Assembly: GCF_900156825.1 (NCBI RefSeq)
Contig: NZ_FTOV01000020.1
Coordinates: 1-57,472, forward strand
Source: Chryseobacterium gambrini
GTDB taxonomy: Bacteria > Bacteroidota > Bacteroidia > Flavobacteriales > Weeksellaceae
Direction of reading: 5' to 3'
Length of the DNA: 57,472 nucleotides
In this document: positions 17,162 to 25,527 of the stretch, in pieces
Layout: the number at the start of each line of letters is the position of its first letter
Numbering within the stretch: position 1 is the stretch's first letter
Notes under the pieces: model-generated
The model's database searches: none
What the model saw: only the letters and a program-made list of their open reading frames with translations
Told to the model about the DNA's origin: nothing
Made by a program: the position numbers and the translations under genes

Positions 17162-17973
17162 TGATGAAATATATTATACTGATAGGATTTTTACTATTTG
17201 GCAAGATCTCCGCACAAAATGTAGGAATAGGTACGTCAAATCCCGAAAATGTTTTACACGTAGATGCCAAAAAAAATAATCCTCAAATTCCGTCAGCTGA
17301 TGCAAGTTATTATTATGATGATGTAGTAATTAACGAAAACGGATTTCTGGGAATAGGAACCAAAAACCCTGTAACGCGGGTTGATGTACGCTCAAAAGGA
17401 GACAACAATGCCATTGCTGTCGGAAACACTTCCCAAACCGCCTCAAATGCGGGTTCAGGCGCAGTTCGATACAACGGAACCAATCTGGAATATTCTGATG
17501 GAACAACATGGATTGTATTGCCCGTAGTAACCCCCAATGCATTTGTCCTTGCGGGTAAGGTTTCCAGCCAGTCTGTTAATGACAATACTACTTCAACCGT
17601 GGTAAACTGGTCTGAGAACAAAGATTTAACGGAGAGTTTTAATCCCGCCACAGGCATCTTTTCAGCAAATAAAGACGGGCGATATCTGGTTACTTTCAAT
17701 TTCGAATTTCAGACAGCGACTTTAGGAACCAATGCATACGTAGAAGCTATCATTACCAGCAACAGAACCAATAATAATATACAGACTTTCAAATGTGTTT
17801 CTTCTTATCCTGGAAGTTCCAACAGCAATATTTCTGCTTCAGGAGCGTGTACCGCCATTTTTAACCTGAAACAAAACGACACAGTAAATGTGCAGGTAAA
17901 AAATGTTACCGGCGGAAACAAAATTATTGCTTCCGACCCGGCAAAAACAACATTAACGATTTTCGGAATTTAA
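17161..17973 (+). CDS. Secreted C1q-like protein 2
   Basis: The 270-aa protein repeats the layout of its neighbour: signal peptide (FLLFGKISAQ), NVGIGTSNPENVLHVDA, a head with NGFLGIGTKNP and AIAVGNTSQTAS, an YSDGTTWIVL turn, then a C1q-like domain (FSANKDGRYLVTFNFEF). Cys residues recur in the C-terminal half (KCVSS, SGACTA). Its ATG overlaps the previous stop by one base, which indicates translational coupling. The function is unknown; oligomeric head-and-stalk surface proteins are plausible. Confidence 0.75.
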   Translation: MMKYIILIGFLLFGKISAQNVGIGTSNPENVLHVDAKKNNPQIPSADASYYYDDVVINENGFLGIGTKNPVTRVDVRSKGDNNAIAVGNTSQTASNAGSGAVRYNGTNLEYSDGTTWIVLPVVTPNAFVLAGKVSSQSVNDNTTSTVVNWSENKDLTESFNPATGIFSANKDGRYLVTFNFEFQTATLGTNAYVEAIITSNRTNNNIQTFKCVSSYPGSSNSNISASGACTAIFNLKQNDTVNVQVKNVTGGNKIIASDPAKTTLTIFGI

Positions 17974-17985
17974 AAAAAATGAAAA

Positions 17986-18891
17986 ATGAAAAAAAAATAT
18001 CTCTTACTCCTCATTATTTTTGCATTTCAAGATATCTCCGCTCAGTTGGGTATTGACACTTCTGTACCTGTAGGAATATTTCATGTTGATGCTTCAAAAA
18101 ACAATCTCAACGCAGCTCCTACAAGCACCACTGTTGTGGACGACTTTATCATATCAAATTCAGCAGGTACAGAAGGCTACATCGGCATAGGAAACAGTTC
18201 GCCAAAAGTAAAACTGGATGTAAGGACTACAGCAGGAAACAACAGCGCCATAGGCATCGGTAATACTACTCTTACCGCAGACGCAGCCAAAGAAGGCGCT
18301 TTGCGGTACAACGGAACTATACTGCAATACAGCAACGGCTTAGAGTGGGTAAACATAGAAAGTACCACAAACTCTAACAAATCTGTAGTTATTGCAAATA
18401 AAACAGATACACCGAATATTCCTCACAGGACGTCTTATTATTTCGGATGGAATAAAATTTATGATTCTAATAATAATTTTACAGCAGGATCAAACGGCGC
18501 CGGGGAAACAAATCCTACGGGAGGATATTTTACTGCACCTCGGACAGGAAATTATCTGGCAACTTTTACTTTTGCAGCCAATACATTGGTTCAGGCTTTT
18601 CAAAATACAACATTTGACGATCCTAACCAAATTGAAGCTATATGGGAAGTAAGAAGTGATGCGACAACTATCCTAAACCGCCTGAAATGTGCCAACAATT
18701 TTCCTGCAAACAGCCGCAATTCAAGTGGAACTATTATTTCTACGCTTGTCGGCAGCAACTGTACCGTTACTGTACATTTAACAGCTGGACAAAGACTTTA
18801 TCCTTTGGCTTGGGTAGACTTGAACCCCGGAATCGGAGTTAATCTGATTAATGATTCTTCATATAACACTCTTACTATCGTTGAGCAATAA
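17986..18891 (+). CDS. Secreted C1q-like protein 3
   Basis: The 301-aa protein has a signal peptide (LLIIFAFQDISAQ), an LGIDTSVPVGIFHVDA head motif, GYIGIGNSSPKVKLDV, then a C1q-like domain with GYFTAPRTGNYLATFTF. It starts 12 bp after the second member, so the three form one operon. The copies have diverged (C-terminal halves only distantly alike), which suggests functional specialisation after old duplication. Confidence 0.75.
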   Translation: MKKKYLLLLIIFAFQDISAQLGIDTSVPVGIFHVDASKNNLNAAPTSTTVVDDFIISNSAGTEGYIGIGNSSPKVKLDVRTTAGNNSAIGIGNTTLTADAAKEGALRYNGTILQYSNGLEWVNIESTTNSNKSVVIANKTDTPNIPHRTSYYFGWNKIYDSNNNFTAGSNGAGETNPTGGYFTAPRTGNYLATFTFAANTLVQAFQNTTFDDPNQIEAIWEVRSDATTILNRLKCANNFPANSRNSSGTIISTLVGSNCTVTVHLTAGQRLYPLAWVDLNPGIGVNLINDSSYNTLTIVEQ

Positions 18892-19050
18892 ATGTAGTGC
18901 AAAATTGATGACGCAAAAATATAAACACCAACGAATTTCACTGAAAACCGGAACTATGACTCAATAAGTGGATAATTTTAACAATTTAAAAGCTATTATT
19001 CTTATTTTAAAAGAACACAGATACTATATACTATTAAAAAAATCAGCAAG

Positions 19051-19077
19051 AGGGAGGGAGTATATTTCCTCCTTTTT
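19051..19077 (+). terminator. Weak Rho-independent terminator of the C1q-like operon
   Basis: GGAGG (19053-19057) pairs with CCTCC (19068-19072) across a 10-nt loop and is followed by five T. The stem is short, so termination may be partial. Confidence 0.5.
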
Positions 19078-19184
19078 AATGTAAAGTACCTTAATACGAA
19101 GTTTAAAAACGCCTATCTTCTCTTTATCATTTTACTGCAATCAAATAAATCTGCATTTATGTGAGCTCCTCTGATCAATTTTTT

Positions 19185-19192
19185 TATCTTTG
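19185..19192 (+). promoter_or_regulatory. -7 promoter box of the icmF-like gene
   Basis: TATCTTTG matches TAnnTTTG and ends 28 bp before the start codon. No TTG is found at the -33 spacing. Confidence 0.5.
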
Positions 19193-19220
19193 AAAAATTC
19201 AGAAATTTTCTAAATCTTTT

Positions 19221-22200
19221 ATGGAAACCCAAAAATACACTCCAAAAAATAAAGTCAGAATCGTGACGGCTGCGTCGCTATTCGACGGTCATGATGCTGC
19301 GATTAATATTATGCGCCGTGTGATTCAGGGAACAGGATGCGAAGTTATCCACCTTGGACACGATAAATCGGCTGAAGAAGTAGTAAATACTGCGATTCAG
19401 GAAGATGCAAATGCCATTGCATTAACCTCTTATCAGGGTGGTCACAATGAATATTTCAAATACATCTATGACCTTTTAAGAGAGAAAAACTCTCCGCAGA
19501 TCAAAATTTTCGGTGGCGGAGGCGGTGTAATTCTGCCCGAAGAAATCGAAGATATCATGTCTTACGGAATCGACAGAATTTATTCTCCGGATGATGGTCG
19601 TGAACTTGGTTTACAGGGAATGATCGACGATTTGGTTCAGAAATCAGATTTCGCAACAGGAAAAGATATTGATGTAAAAGATCTGGATTCAATCAGTTTT
19701 GAAAATTCTACAAGCATTGCTAAAATCATTTCTGCCGTTGAAAACTTCTCGGAAGAAAAACCGGAACTGGTAAAAGCGATCGACGAAAAATCAAAAGACT
19801 TACATATTCCGATTATCGGGATCACAGGAACCGGAGGAGCCGGAAAATCATCCTTAACAGATGAATTGGTAAGACGTTTCCTACGTTCCAATACTGATAA
19901 AAAAATTGCGATCATTTCGATCGACCCTTCTAAAAAGAAAACAGGAGGTGCACTTTTGGGAGACAGAATCCGTATGAACGCGATTAATGATCCAAGAGTG
20001 TATATGCGCTCAATGGCGACAAGAGAAAATAACGTTTCAGTTTCTCCATTCATTCATTCTGCATTGAATGTATTGAAACTGGCTCATCCCGATGTTATCA
20101 TTCTGGAAACTTCAGGTATCGGACAATCCGGCTCGGAAGTTTCAGACTTTGCGGATGTTTCAATGTATGTAATGACTCCGGAATACGGAGCTTCCACACA
20201 GTTGGAGAAAATCGATATGTTGGATTACGCAGATTTGGTTGCTTTAAATAAATCTGACAAACGTGGCGCTCTTGATGCCCTTCAAGCCGTAAGAAAACAG
20301 TTCCAGAGAAACCACCTGTTATGGGAACAGCCATTGGATGAAATGCCTGTGTATGCTACAAAAGCATCTCAGTTCAATGATCACGGAACAACAGAATTAT
20401 ACAACAGACTGGTTGCAAAAGTCAACGATAAATTTGCTGATTTAAATTTAAAAACATTTGTTGAACAGGAAATTACAGACGAAGTAACGATTATTCCTCC
20501 TAAAAGAGTCCGTTATCTTTCCGAAATCGTTGAAAACAACAGACAGTACGATGCGAATGTTGAAAAACAGGCTGAGTTAGCAAGAAAAATGTATCATATT
20601 GAAGGCGTTAAAAATTTCCTTTCCAATGAAACATTAGATGCTGAATATCAGAAAGCTGAAAAGGAACTTCAACAGGAAAACATAGACTTCCTTAAAACAT
20701 GGGACAATACGAAAGAGGCTTTCAAAGCTGAATTTTATTCCTATTTCGTAAGAGGAAAAGAAATTAAGGTGGAAACCTCAACAGAATCTTTATCCCACCT
20801 AAGAATTCCGAAAATTTCTTTACCGAAATACAACGACTGGGGTGATCTGATTAAATGGAAAGGACAGGAAAACCTTCCGGGAAGCTTCCCTTATACTGCG
20901 GGAATTTATCCTTTCAAAAGAACTGGAGAAGATCCTACGAGAATGTTTGCCGGAGAAGGAGGTCCTGAAAGAACCAACAGAAGATTCCACTACGTTTCTG
21001 CGGAAATGCCTGCAAAACGTTTATCTACGGCTTTTGACTCGGTAACTCTTTACGGGCAGGATCCTGCTTTACCGCCGGATATTTATGGCAAAATCGGAAA
21101 TGCGGGCGTTTCTATTGCCACTTTGGACGATGCTAAAAAACTATATTCAGGATTTGATCTGGTGAATGCACTAACTTCGGTTTCAATGACGATTAACGGA
21201 CCTGCGCCGATGTTGTTGGCTTTCTTTATGAATGCAGCCATCGACCAGAATGTGGAGAAATATATTGTTGAGAATAAGCTTGAGGCTAAGGTTGAGGAAG
21301 TTTTAAAAGCGAAATTCGACGACAAAGGTTTAGCAAGACCAAAATACAACGGAGAATTGCCGCCTTCCAATAACGGTTTAGGATTAAAACTATTGGGAAT
21401 TACAGGAGATGAAATTATTCCGACTGATGTGTATGCAGAAATTAAAGCGAAAACCATTGCAACTGTTCGTGGAACCGTTCAGGCAGATATTTTAAAGGAG
21501 GATCAGGCGCAGAACACCTGTATTTTCTCTACTGAATTTGCTTTGAGATTAATGGGTGACGTTCAGGAATATTTTATCAAAGAAAAAGTAAGAAACTTCT
21601 ACTCCGTTTCCATTTCAGGATATCATATTGCGGAAGCGGGAGCCAATCCGGTTTCTCAGTTGGCATTTACTTTGGCAAATGGTTTCACCTATGTTGAATA
21701 TTATCTGTCAAGAGGAATGGACATCAACGATTTTGCACCGAACTTATCGTTCTTCTTCTCCAACGGTATTGATCCTGAATATTCAGTAATCGGACGTGTG
21801 GCAAGAAGAATCTGGGCAAAAGCGATGAAACTGAAATACGGAGCCGACGAAAGAAGCCAGATGTTGAAATACCACATCCAGACTTCGGGACGTTCTCTTC
21901 ACGCTCAGGAAATTGATTTCAACGATATCAGAACCACTTTACAGGCGTTGTATGCAATTTACGACAACTGTAATTCATTGCACACCAACGCTTATGACGA
22001 GGCAATTACAACTCCGACTGAGCAATCCGTAAGAAGAGCGATGGCAATTCAGTTGATTATCAATAAAGAGTTAGGATTGGCGAAAAATGAAAATCCCCTA
22101 CAAGGTTCATTTATTATTGAAGAATTGACGGATTTGGTGGAAGAAGCAGTTTACGCAGAATTCGACAGAATCACGGAAAGAGGCGGTGTTTTGGGCGCAA

Positions 22201-22568
22201 TGGAAACGATGTACCAACGTTCAAAAATTCAGGAAGAATCAATGCATTACGAATGGCTGAAGCATACCGGAGAATATCCGATTATCGGAGTGAATACGTT
22301 CTTAGGAAAAGACGGTTCGCCAACGGTTCGTCCGGGAGAAGTCATCCGTTCAACGGAGGAAGAAAAGCAGTTCCAGATTGAAATGCTTCATAATTTCCAG
22401 AAATCCAATGAAGACAAATCGGAAGCCGCCCTGAAAACACTGCAACACGCCGCAATTAATCAGCAAAACTTATTCGAAGTGATGATGGATGCTGTGAAAT
22501 ACTGTTCTCTTGGACAGATTACCAATGCTTTGTTTGAAGTGGGCGGGAAGTATAGAAGAAATATGTAA
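19221..22568 (+). CDS. icmF: Fused cobalamin-dependent isobutyryl-CoA mutase/GTPase (IcmF type)
   Basis: This 1115-aa enzyme joins three parts found on separate chains in classic mutases. Residues 1-150 are the B12-binding domain (FDGHDAAIN; the usual DxHxxG ends in Ala here, and the GGGGG segment is present). Residues 195-420 form a MeaB-like G domain with P-loop GTGGAGKS near 203-210 and NKSD as the base-specificity motif. The rest is the mutase barrel (PYTAGIYPFKR, RLSTAFDSVTLYG, SISGYHIAEAGANP). IcmF enzymes interconvert isobutyryl-CoA and n-butyryl-CoA and use the GTPase to protect the cofactor. The Phe in GIYPFKR agrees with the isobutyryl rather than the methylmalonyl type. Substrate choice is inferred. 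Confidence 0.9.
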   Translation: METQKYTPKNKVRIVTAASLFDGHDAAINIMRRVIQGTGCEVIHLGHDKSAEEVVNTAIQEDANAIALTSYQGGHNEYFKYIYDLLREKNSPQIKIFGGGGGVILPEEIEDIMSYGIDRIYSPDDGRELGLQGMIDDLVQKSDFATGKDIDVKDLDSISFENSTSIAKIISAVENFSEEKPELVKAIDEKSKDLHIPIIGITGTGGAGKSSLTDELVRRFLRSNTDKKIAIISIDPSKKKTGGALLGDRIRMNAINDPRVYMRSMATRENNVSVSPFIHSALNVLKLAHPDVIILETSGIGQSGSEVSDFADVSMYVMTPEYGASTQLEKIDMLDYADLVALNKSDKRGALDALQAVRKQFQRNHLLWEQPLDEMPVYATKASQFNDHGTTELYNRLVAKVNDKFADLNLKTFVEQEITDEVTIIPPKRVRYLSEIVENNRQYDANVEKQAELARKMYHIEGVKNFLSNETLDAEYQKAEKELQQENIDFLKTWDNTKEAFKAEFYSYFVRGKEIKVETSTESLSHLRIPKISLPKYNDWGDLIKWKGQENLPGSFPYTAGIYPFKRTGEDPTRMFAGEGGPERTNRRFHYVSAEMPAKRLSTAFDSVTLYGQDPALPPDIYGKIGNAGVSIATLDDAKKLYSGFDLVNALTSVSMTINGPAPMLLAFFMNAAIDQNVEKYIVENKLEAKVEEVLKAKFDDKGLARPKYNGELPPSNNGLGLKLLGITGDEIIPTDVYAEIKAKTIATVRGTVQADILKEDQAQNTCIFSTEFALRLMGDVQEYFIKEKVRNFYSVSISGYHIAEAGANPVSQLAFTLANGFTYVEYYLSRGMDINDFAPNLSFFFSNGIDPEYSVIGRVARRIWAKAMKLKYGADERSQMLKYHIQTSGRSLHAQEIDFNDIRTTLQALYAIYDNCNSLHTNAYDEAITTPTEQSVRRAMAIQLIINKELGLAKNENPLQGSFIIEELTDLVEEAVYAEFDRITERGGVLGAMETMYQRSKIQEESMHYEWLKHTGEYPIIGVNTFLGKDGSPTVRPGEVIRSTEEEKQFQIEMLHNFQKSNEDKSEAALKTLQHAAINQQNLFEVMMDAVKYCSLGQITNALFEVGGKYRRNM

Positions 22569-22576
22569 TCATACCT

Positions 22577-22864
22577 ATGGAAAATTTTGGATATTTAACT
22601 TTTATACATCCAGGTTTAGACAAAGGAAAGATTTCAGAGACCTTTAGACTTTATGGCAATATGACGACAGTAAATAGAATTCGAAATAGTGTCAGAGCTT
22701 GGGCTGGAGGAAACAATATTGAAGAATCTATAGATCAAATTGAATTACAGCTTTCTGATGGAAGAAAAATCCTTTACAAAACAATTCAAACCAAGAGAGG
22801 ATTAGCAACAAAAGGCATCACTTGGGATGAACTTTTTAAACGTGGAGGAAAGATTTTTGACTAA
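22577..22864 (+). CDS. Small protein of unknown function
   Basis: The 95-aa product begins MENFGYLTFIHPGLDKGKIS and is soluble, basic and mixed alpha/beta. It has no signal peptide, no Cys and no motif I recognise. It starts 8 bp after icmF and may be read from the same transcript, but its base composition is more A/T-rich than icmF and a decayed reading frame follows it. It may therefore belong to an inserted or eroding segment and not to acyl-CoA metabolism. A terminator follows. Confidence 0.6.
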   Translation: MENFGYLTFIHPGLDKGKISETFRLYGNMTTVNRIRNSVRAWAGGNNIEESIDQIELQLSDGRKILYKTIQTKRGLATKGITWDELFKRGGKIFD

Positions 22865-22900
22865 TCTTATAAACCTTATTAAGAAAAATTTCACACAAAT

Positions 22901-22933
22901 AAAACCTCAAGGAATTTTCTTTGAGGTTTTTTG
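22901..22933 (+). terminator. Rho-independent terminator
   Basis: AAAACCTCAA pairs with TTGAGGTTTT across 10 nt and a T run follows. It ends the icmF transcript. Confidence 0.85.
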
Positions 22934-22953
22934 TATTTTTGGGATCTAATTAA

Positions 22954-23121
22954 AAAGATGTAAAAGAAGACAGCTACATAAAATATAGAAGGGAGATTAA
23001 TTATTCTAATTTTAAGGAAAGTATTCCGCTTAAAAAAACAGATTTGGATGTCGCCGAAAAGTTCAGAAAAGAAATCCTCGAACAACAAAAATTCTATGAG
23101 ACTTTTAAAAATTTAAAATAA
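22954..23121 (+). pseudogene. Startless remnant of a small charged protein
   Basis: The frame is open for 55 codons and ends in TAA. It lacks ATG, GTG or TTG near its beginning; an in-frame TAA lies just upstream at 22951-22953. The translation is protein-like and highly charged (KYRREINYSNFKESIP, TDLDVAEKFRKEILEQQ). Codon choice is ordinary for this genome. It looks like the 3' end of a gene whose front has been deleted, but a small gene with an unusual start cannot be excluded. Confidence 0.5.
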
Positions 23122-23159
23122 ATATCCGTTTAATCATCTTATTGTATCAGAGGTTTATT

Positions 23160-23167
23160 TATATTTG
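23160..23167 (+). promoter_or_regulatory. -7 promoter box of the TPR protein gene
   Basis: TATATTTG matches TAnnTTTG, 24 bp before the start codon. A TTG at 23142-23144 is only 15 bp upstream, slightly short of the usual spacing. Confidence 0.55.
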
Positions 23168-23191
23168 ATGCCAATTAAATAAAAACATTCC

Positions 23192-24352
23192 ATGAAAAAA
23201 ATTCTTTTGCTGTTCGTTTTTTGGCAATCCTTTATTTTTGCTCAAAAGAACAATGAGTTATTGGTTTTAAGTGCAGTCGTTAAAGACAAAGTTATTCCCA
23301 ATGCACAAATTATCTTCCAGAAAAACGGTGAAACTTCAGAAACGGTCAATACGGATGCTTCAGGAAAAGCCGTTATTCCTCCACAGTTCGTTGATGCCAA
23401 CAATGAGATCACTTTAATCATCAAAAAAGAAGGCTATTCCACACTGGTTACAAAAGGTCCTTTTGGCGGTCTGACGTACGCTTTAAGCCCTGTTATGGAA
23501 GATCTGGACGGAATGAGAATTGTTTTAAGCTGGGGAAAATCTCCTTCTGATCTGGATTCGCATCTTTCTTATCCGAACAATCATATTTGCTATTATCACA
23601 AAGAAGGAACCAACGCCAATCTTGATGTAGACGATACAGATAGTTTTGGTCCTGAAACTATTACGATTGAAAAAAGAGCTCAGAATCAAAAATATATTTA
23701 TGCGGTTCATGATTACTCCGATAAAAACAGAGTGGATAATGATAACCTTTCCAATATAAGCAATGCAAAAGTTTATGTTTATATAGGAAATACCCTGATT
23801 AAAAGTTATGATGTACCAAAACGTAAAAAAGGAACCGTTTGGGTGGTTTTCATGATTGATGAATCCGGGAATATTATTGATATCAATAACTTTGAAAATT
23901 CTACTTCTTGGGAAGGCGTGAGGAGCTTATTAAGCAACTACAGATATTCTTCAACACCAATTAATTCTATTACGGAAAACAACAGACAGACAGCTTTTGA
24001 TATTAATAAACAAGGTGAAAATTTTTATCATTCCGGCAGAATGGAACAGGCGGTTAATTATTATCAGCAAGCGTTGGAATACAATCCTTTTGACGGACAA
24101 ATCTACAGTAATCTTGGACTTGCATTCAGCAAAATCGGAAGAAATGCAGAAGCAATCTGGGCAAACCGTGAAGCTATTAAATTTGCAACCGACAATACCG
24201 TTAAAGCAAATTCTTACTACAACATTGCCAAAATTTACGAAAACAGCGGTCAATATTCAGATGCTCTTTATTATTACGGCTTGGCAAAAGAAAATAAAGA
24301 AAATCCGGTCTACGATAAAGCTATTCTGAGAGTAAAATCAAAAATGAGATAA
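23192..24352 (+). CDS. Secreted beta-sandwich protein with C-terminal TPR repeats
   Basis: The 386-aa protein has a signal peptide (FVFWQSFIFAQ). An Ig- or carboxypeptidase-regulatory-like fold follows (residues 25-95, LVLSAVVKDKVIPNAQIIFQ). Residues 105-220 resemble the DUF2135/YfaP group, with LSWGKSPSDLDSHLSYP, a predicted acidic metal site (DVDDTD) and GTVWVVFMID. The last 120 residues form about three TPR units (YYQQALEYNPFDGQIYSNLG, EAIWANREAI). It is coupled to the following polysaccharide deacetylase by a TAATG one-base overlap, so the two probably act together at the cell envelope. Confidence 0.75.
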   Translation: MKKILLLFVFWQSFIFAQKNNELLVLSAVVKDKVIPNAQIIFQKNGETSETVNTDASGKAVIPPQFVDANNEITLIIKKEGYSTLVTKGPFGGLTYALSPVMEDLDGMRIVLSWGKSPSDLDSHLSYPNNHICYYHKEGTNANLDVDDTDSFGPETITIEKRAQNQKYIYAVHDYSDKNRVDNDNLSNISNAKVYVYIGNTLIKSYDVPKRKKGTVWVVFMIDESGNIIDINNFENSTSWEGVRSLLSNYRYSSTPINSITENNRQTAFDINKQGENFYHSGRMEQAVNYYQQALEYNPFDGQIYSNLGLAFSKIGRNAEAIWANREAIKFATDNTVKANSYYNIAKIYENSGQYSDALYYYGLAKENKENPVYDKAILRVKSKMR

Positions 24353-25473
24353 TGAAAAAGCTTCTTTTATTATTCATTCTGATTTCAAATATCATCTTCT
24401 CACAGGGGCCTTCCAACATTGCGACAGCCAATCGCGATCTTTGGAAATTACCCATGAAGAGCAGTAAAGATTTTGATGTTGCTTCCAAAATGGAAATGCT
24501 GGTGTTTTTACAGAGATTCAATGAAATTAATTCTGTCGGTGAGACAGAGTTATTTAAAACTTTGGGGGTGAAAGACGGAACTTCTGAAGGGATAAAAATA
24601 TGGAAAAAGCAGACTGAGGATCGGCTGGTTGCTAATTTTAAAAATCTTGAAACAAATGCTCTTTCCGAAGTAATTTCCGTGAAAGTAAATCCTACTTACC
24701 CTGAATTGGTTTTAGCAACAAAAAAACTTTCAGACGAATTACCTGAAAATCTAAAAAACTGGTATCGGAATTCTAAAAATTTTTACAAAACATACATTTT
24801 AGAATGTCTTCGTCTGGCTGCAAAATCCAATAAAAGAACTAGTGAAATCAATACATTAGATCCAACTGAGAAAAATGGTTTTGAATTAAACGACAAAAAT
24901 TATCTTCTCACGTTTGATGATGGCCCGACTCCGAAAAATGGTCATACAGATCAATTGATTAACATCTTAAAAGAACAAAACCTTACAGGCATTTTCTTTT
25001 TATCGGGAGATAAATTACAACAGAGAATTGCAGCAAACGGCAAAAGCAGTGTTTCATCAATGTATGGAGAAAACTGGATTGGTTCGCACAGCATGGTTCA
25101 CAAATCGCATCAGTATCTTTCCGACTGGAAATCGCAGATCGATGCGAGCAACGGTATCATCAAAGATGTTTTTGATTTTAATAATAAGACGTTTTATTTT
25201 CGTCCGCCTTACGGACAAAGAAACAAAGAGATCATACAATATCTGTTGAAAAATAAACAACCTGTTCTTTTATGGAATATCGATTCGCAGGACTGGAGTG
25301 AAAAAATTTCTTCTCAGGAAGTCTCTTCAAGGGTTATTACTTTAATGCTTTTGTGGAGAAAGGGAATTATCTTATTTCACGACGTTCATCCAAAAGCATC
25401 GGCAGCACTTCCTGCAATTAACGAATACTTTAAGGATTGCCAGATCAAATGGCTCAAACCTGAAAAAATATAA
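24352..25473 (+). CDS. Secreted polysaccharide deacetylase (NodB homology domain)
   Basis: The 373-aa protein has a signal peptide (MKKLLLLFILISNIIFSQ) and an N-terminal helical region of about 150 residues. The carbohydrate esterase 4 fold follows: motif 1 TFDDGP (187-192), motif 2 SHSMVHKSH with the metal-binding H246 and H250, motif 3 RPPYG (284-288), and motif 5 FHDVH (342-346). Such enzymes remove N-acetyl groups from peptidoglycan, chitin-like or exopolysaccharide GlcNAc, using a divalent metal. All catalytic residues are present. The substrate is unknown. It overlaps the stop of the TPR protein gene, indicating coupled translation. Confidence 0.88.
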   Translation: MKKLLLLFILISNIIFSQGPSNIATANRDLWKLPMKSSKDFDVASKMEMLVFLQRFNEINSVGETELFKTLGVKDGTSEGIKIWKKQTEDRLVANFKNLETNALSEVISVKVNPTYPELVLATKKLSDELPENLKNWYRNSKNFYKTYILECLRLAAKSNKRTSEINTLDPTEKNGFELNDKNYLLTFDDGPTPKNGHTDQLINILKEQNLTGIFFLSGDKLQQRIAANGKSSVSSMYGENWIGSHSMVHKSHQYLSDWKSQIDASNGIIKDVFDFNNKTFYFRPPYGQRNKEIIQYLLKNKQPVLLWNIDSQDWSEKISSQEVSSRVITLMLLWRKGIILFHDVHPKASAALPAINEYFKDCQIKWLKPEKI

Positions 25474-25477
25474 AATT

Positions 25478-25510
25478 AAACCCCTCAGAGAAATTCTCTA
25501 AGGGGTTTAT
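25478..25510. terminator. Bidirectional terminator between convergent genes
   Basis: AAACCCCT pairs with AGGGGTTT and the inner AGAGAA / TTCTCT extends the stem, with T-rich and A-rich flanks. It lies between the deacetylase gene and the convergent C1q-like gene. Confidence 0.85.
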
Positions 25511-25527
25511 TTTATTTCAAAAGGACT

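Larger units (their letters stand above)
18892..19220. other. Gene-free spacer before the icmF-like gene
   Basis: These 329 bp hold no open frame of note. A weak terminator-like hairpin lies at 19051-19077 and the -7 box of the next gene at 19185-19192. The rest is A/T-rich with no recognised repeat or RNA. Confidence 0.6.
22865..23191. other. Gene-free spacer with terminator and ORF remnant
   Basis: The 327-bp spacer carries the terminator at 22901, an open but startless reading frame at 22954-23121, and the -7 box of the next gene at 23160. It is not a simple regulatory spacer. Confidence 0.6.

Noticed and set aside
22891..23088. 65-aa minus-strand frame in the spacer after icmF
   Set aside because: It runs through the terminator stem and is antisense to the startless remnant, which has the more protein-like composition.
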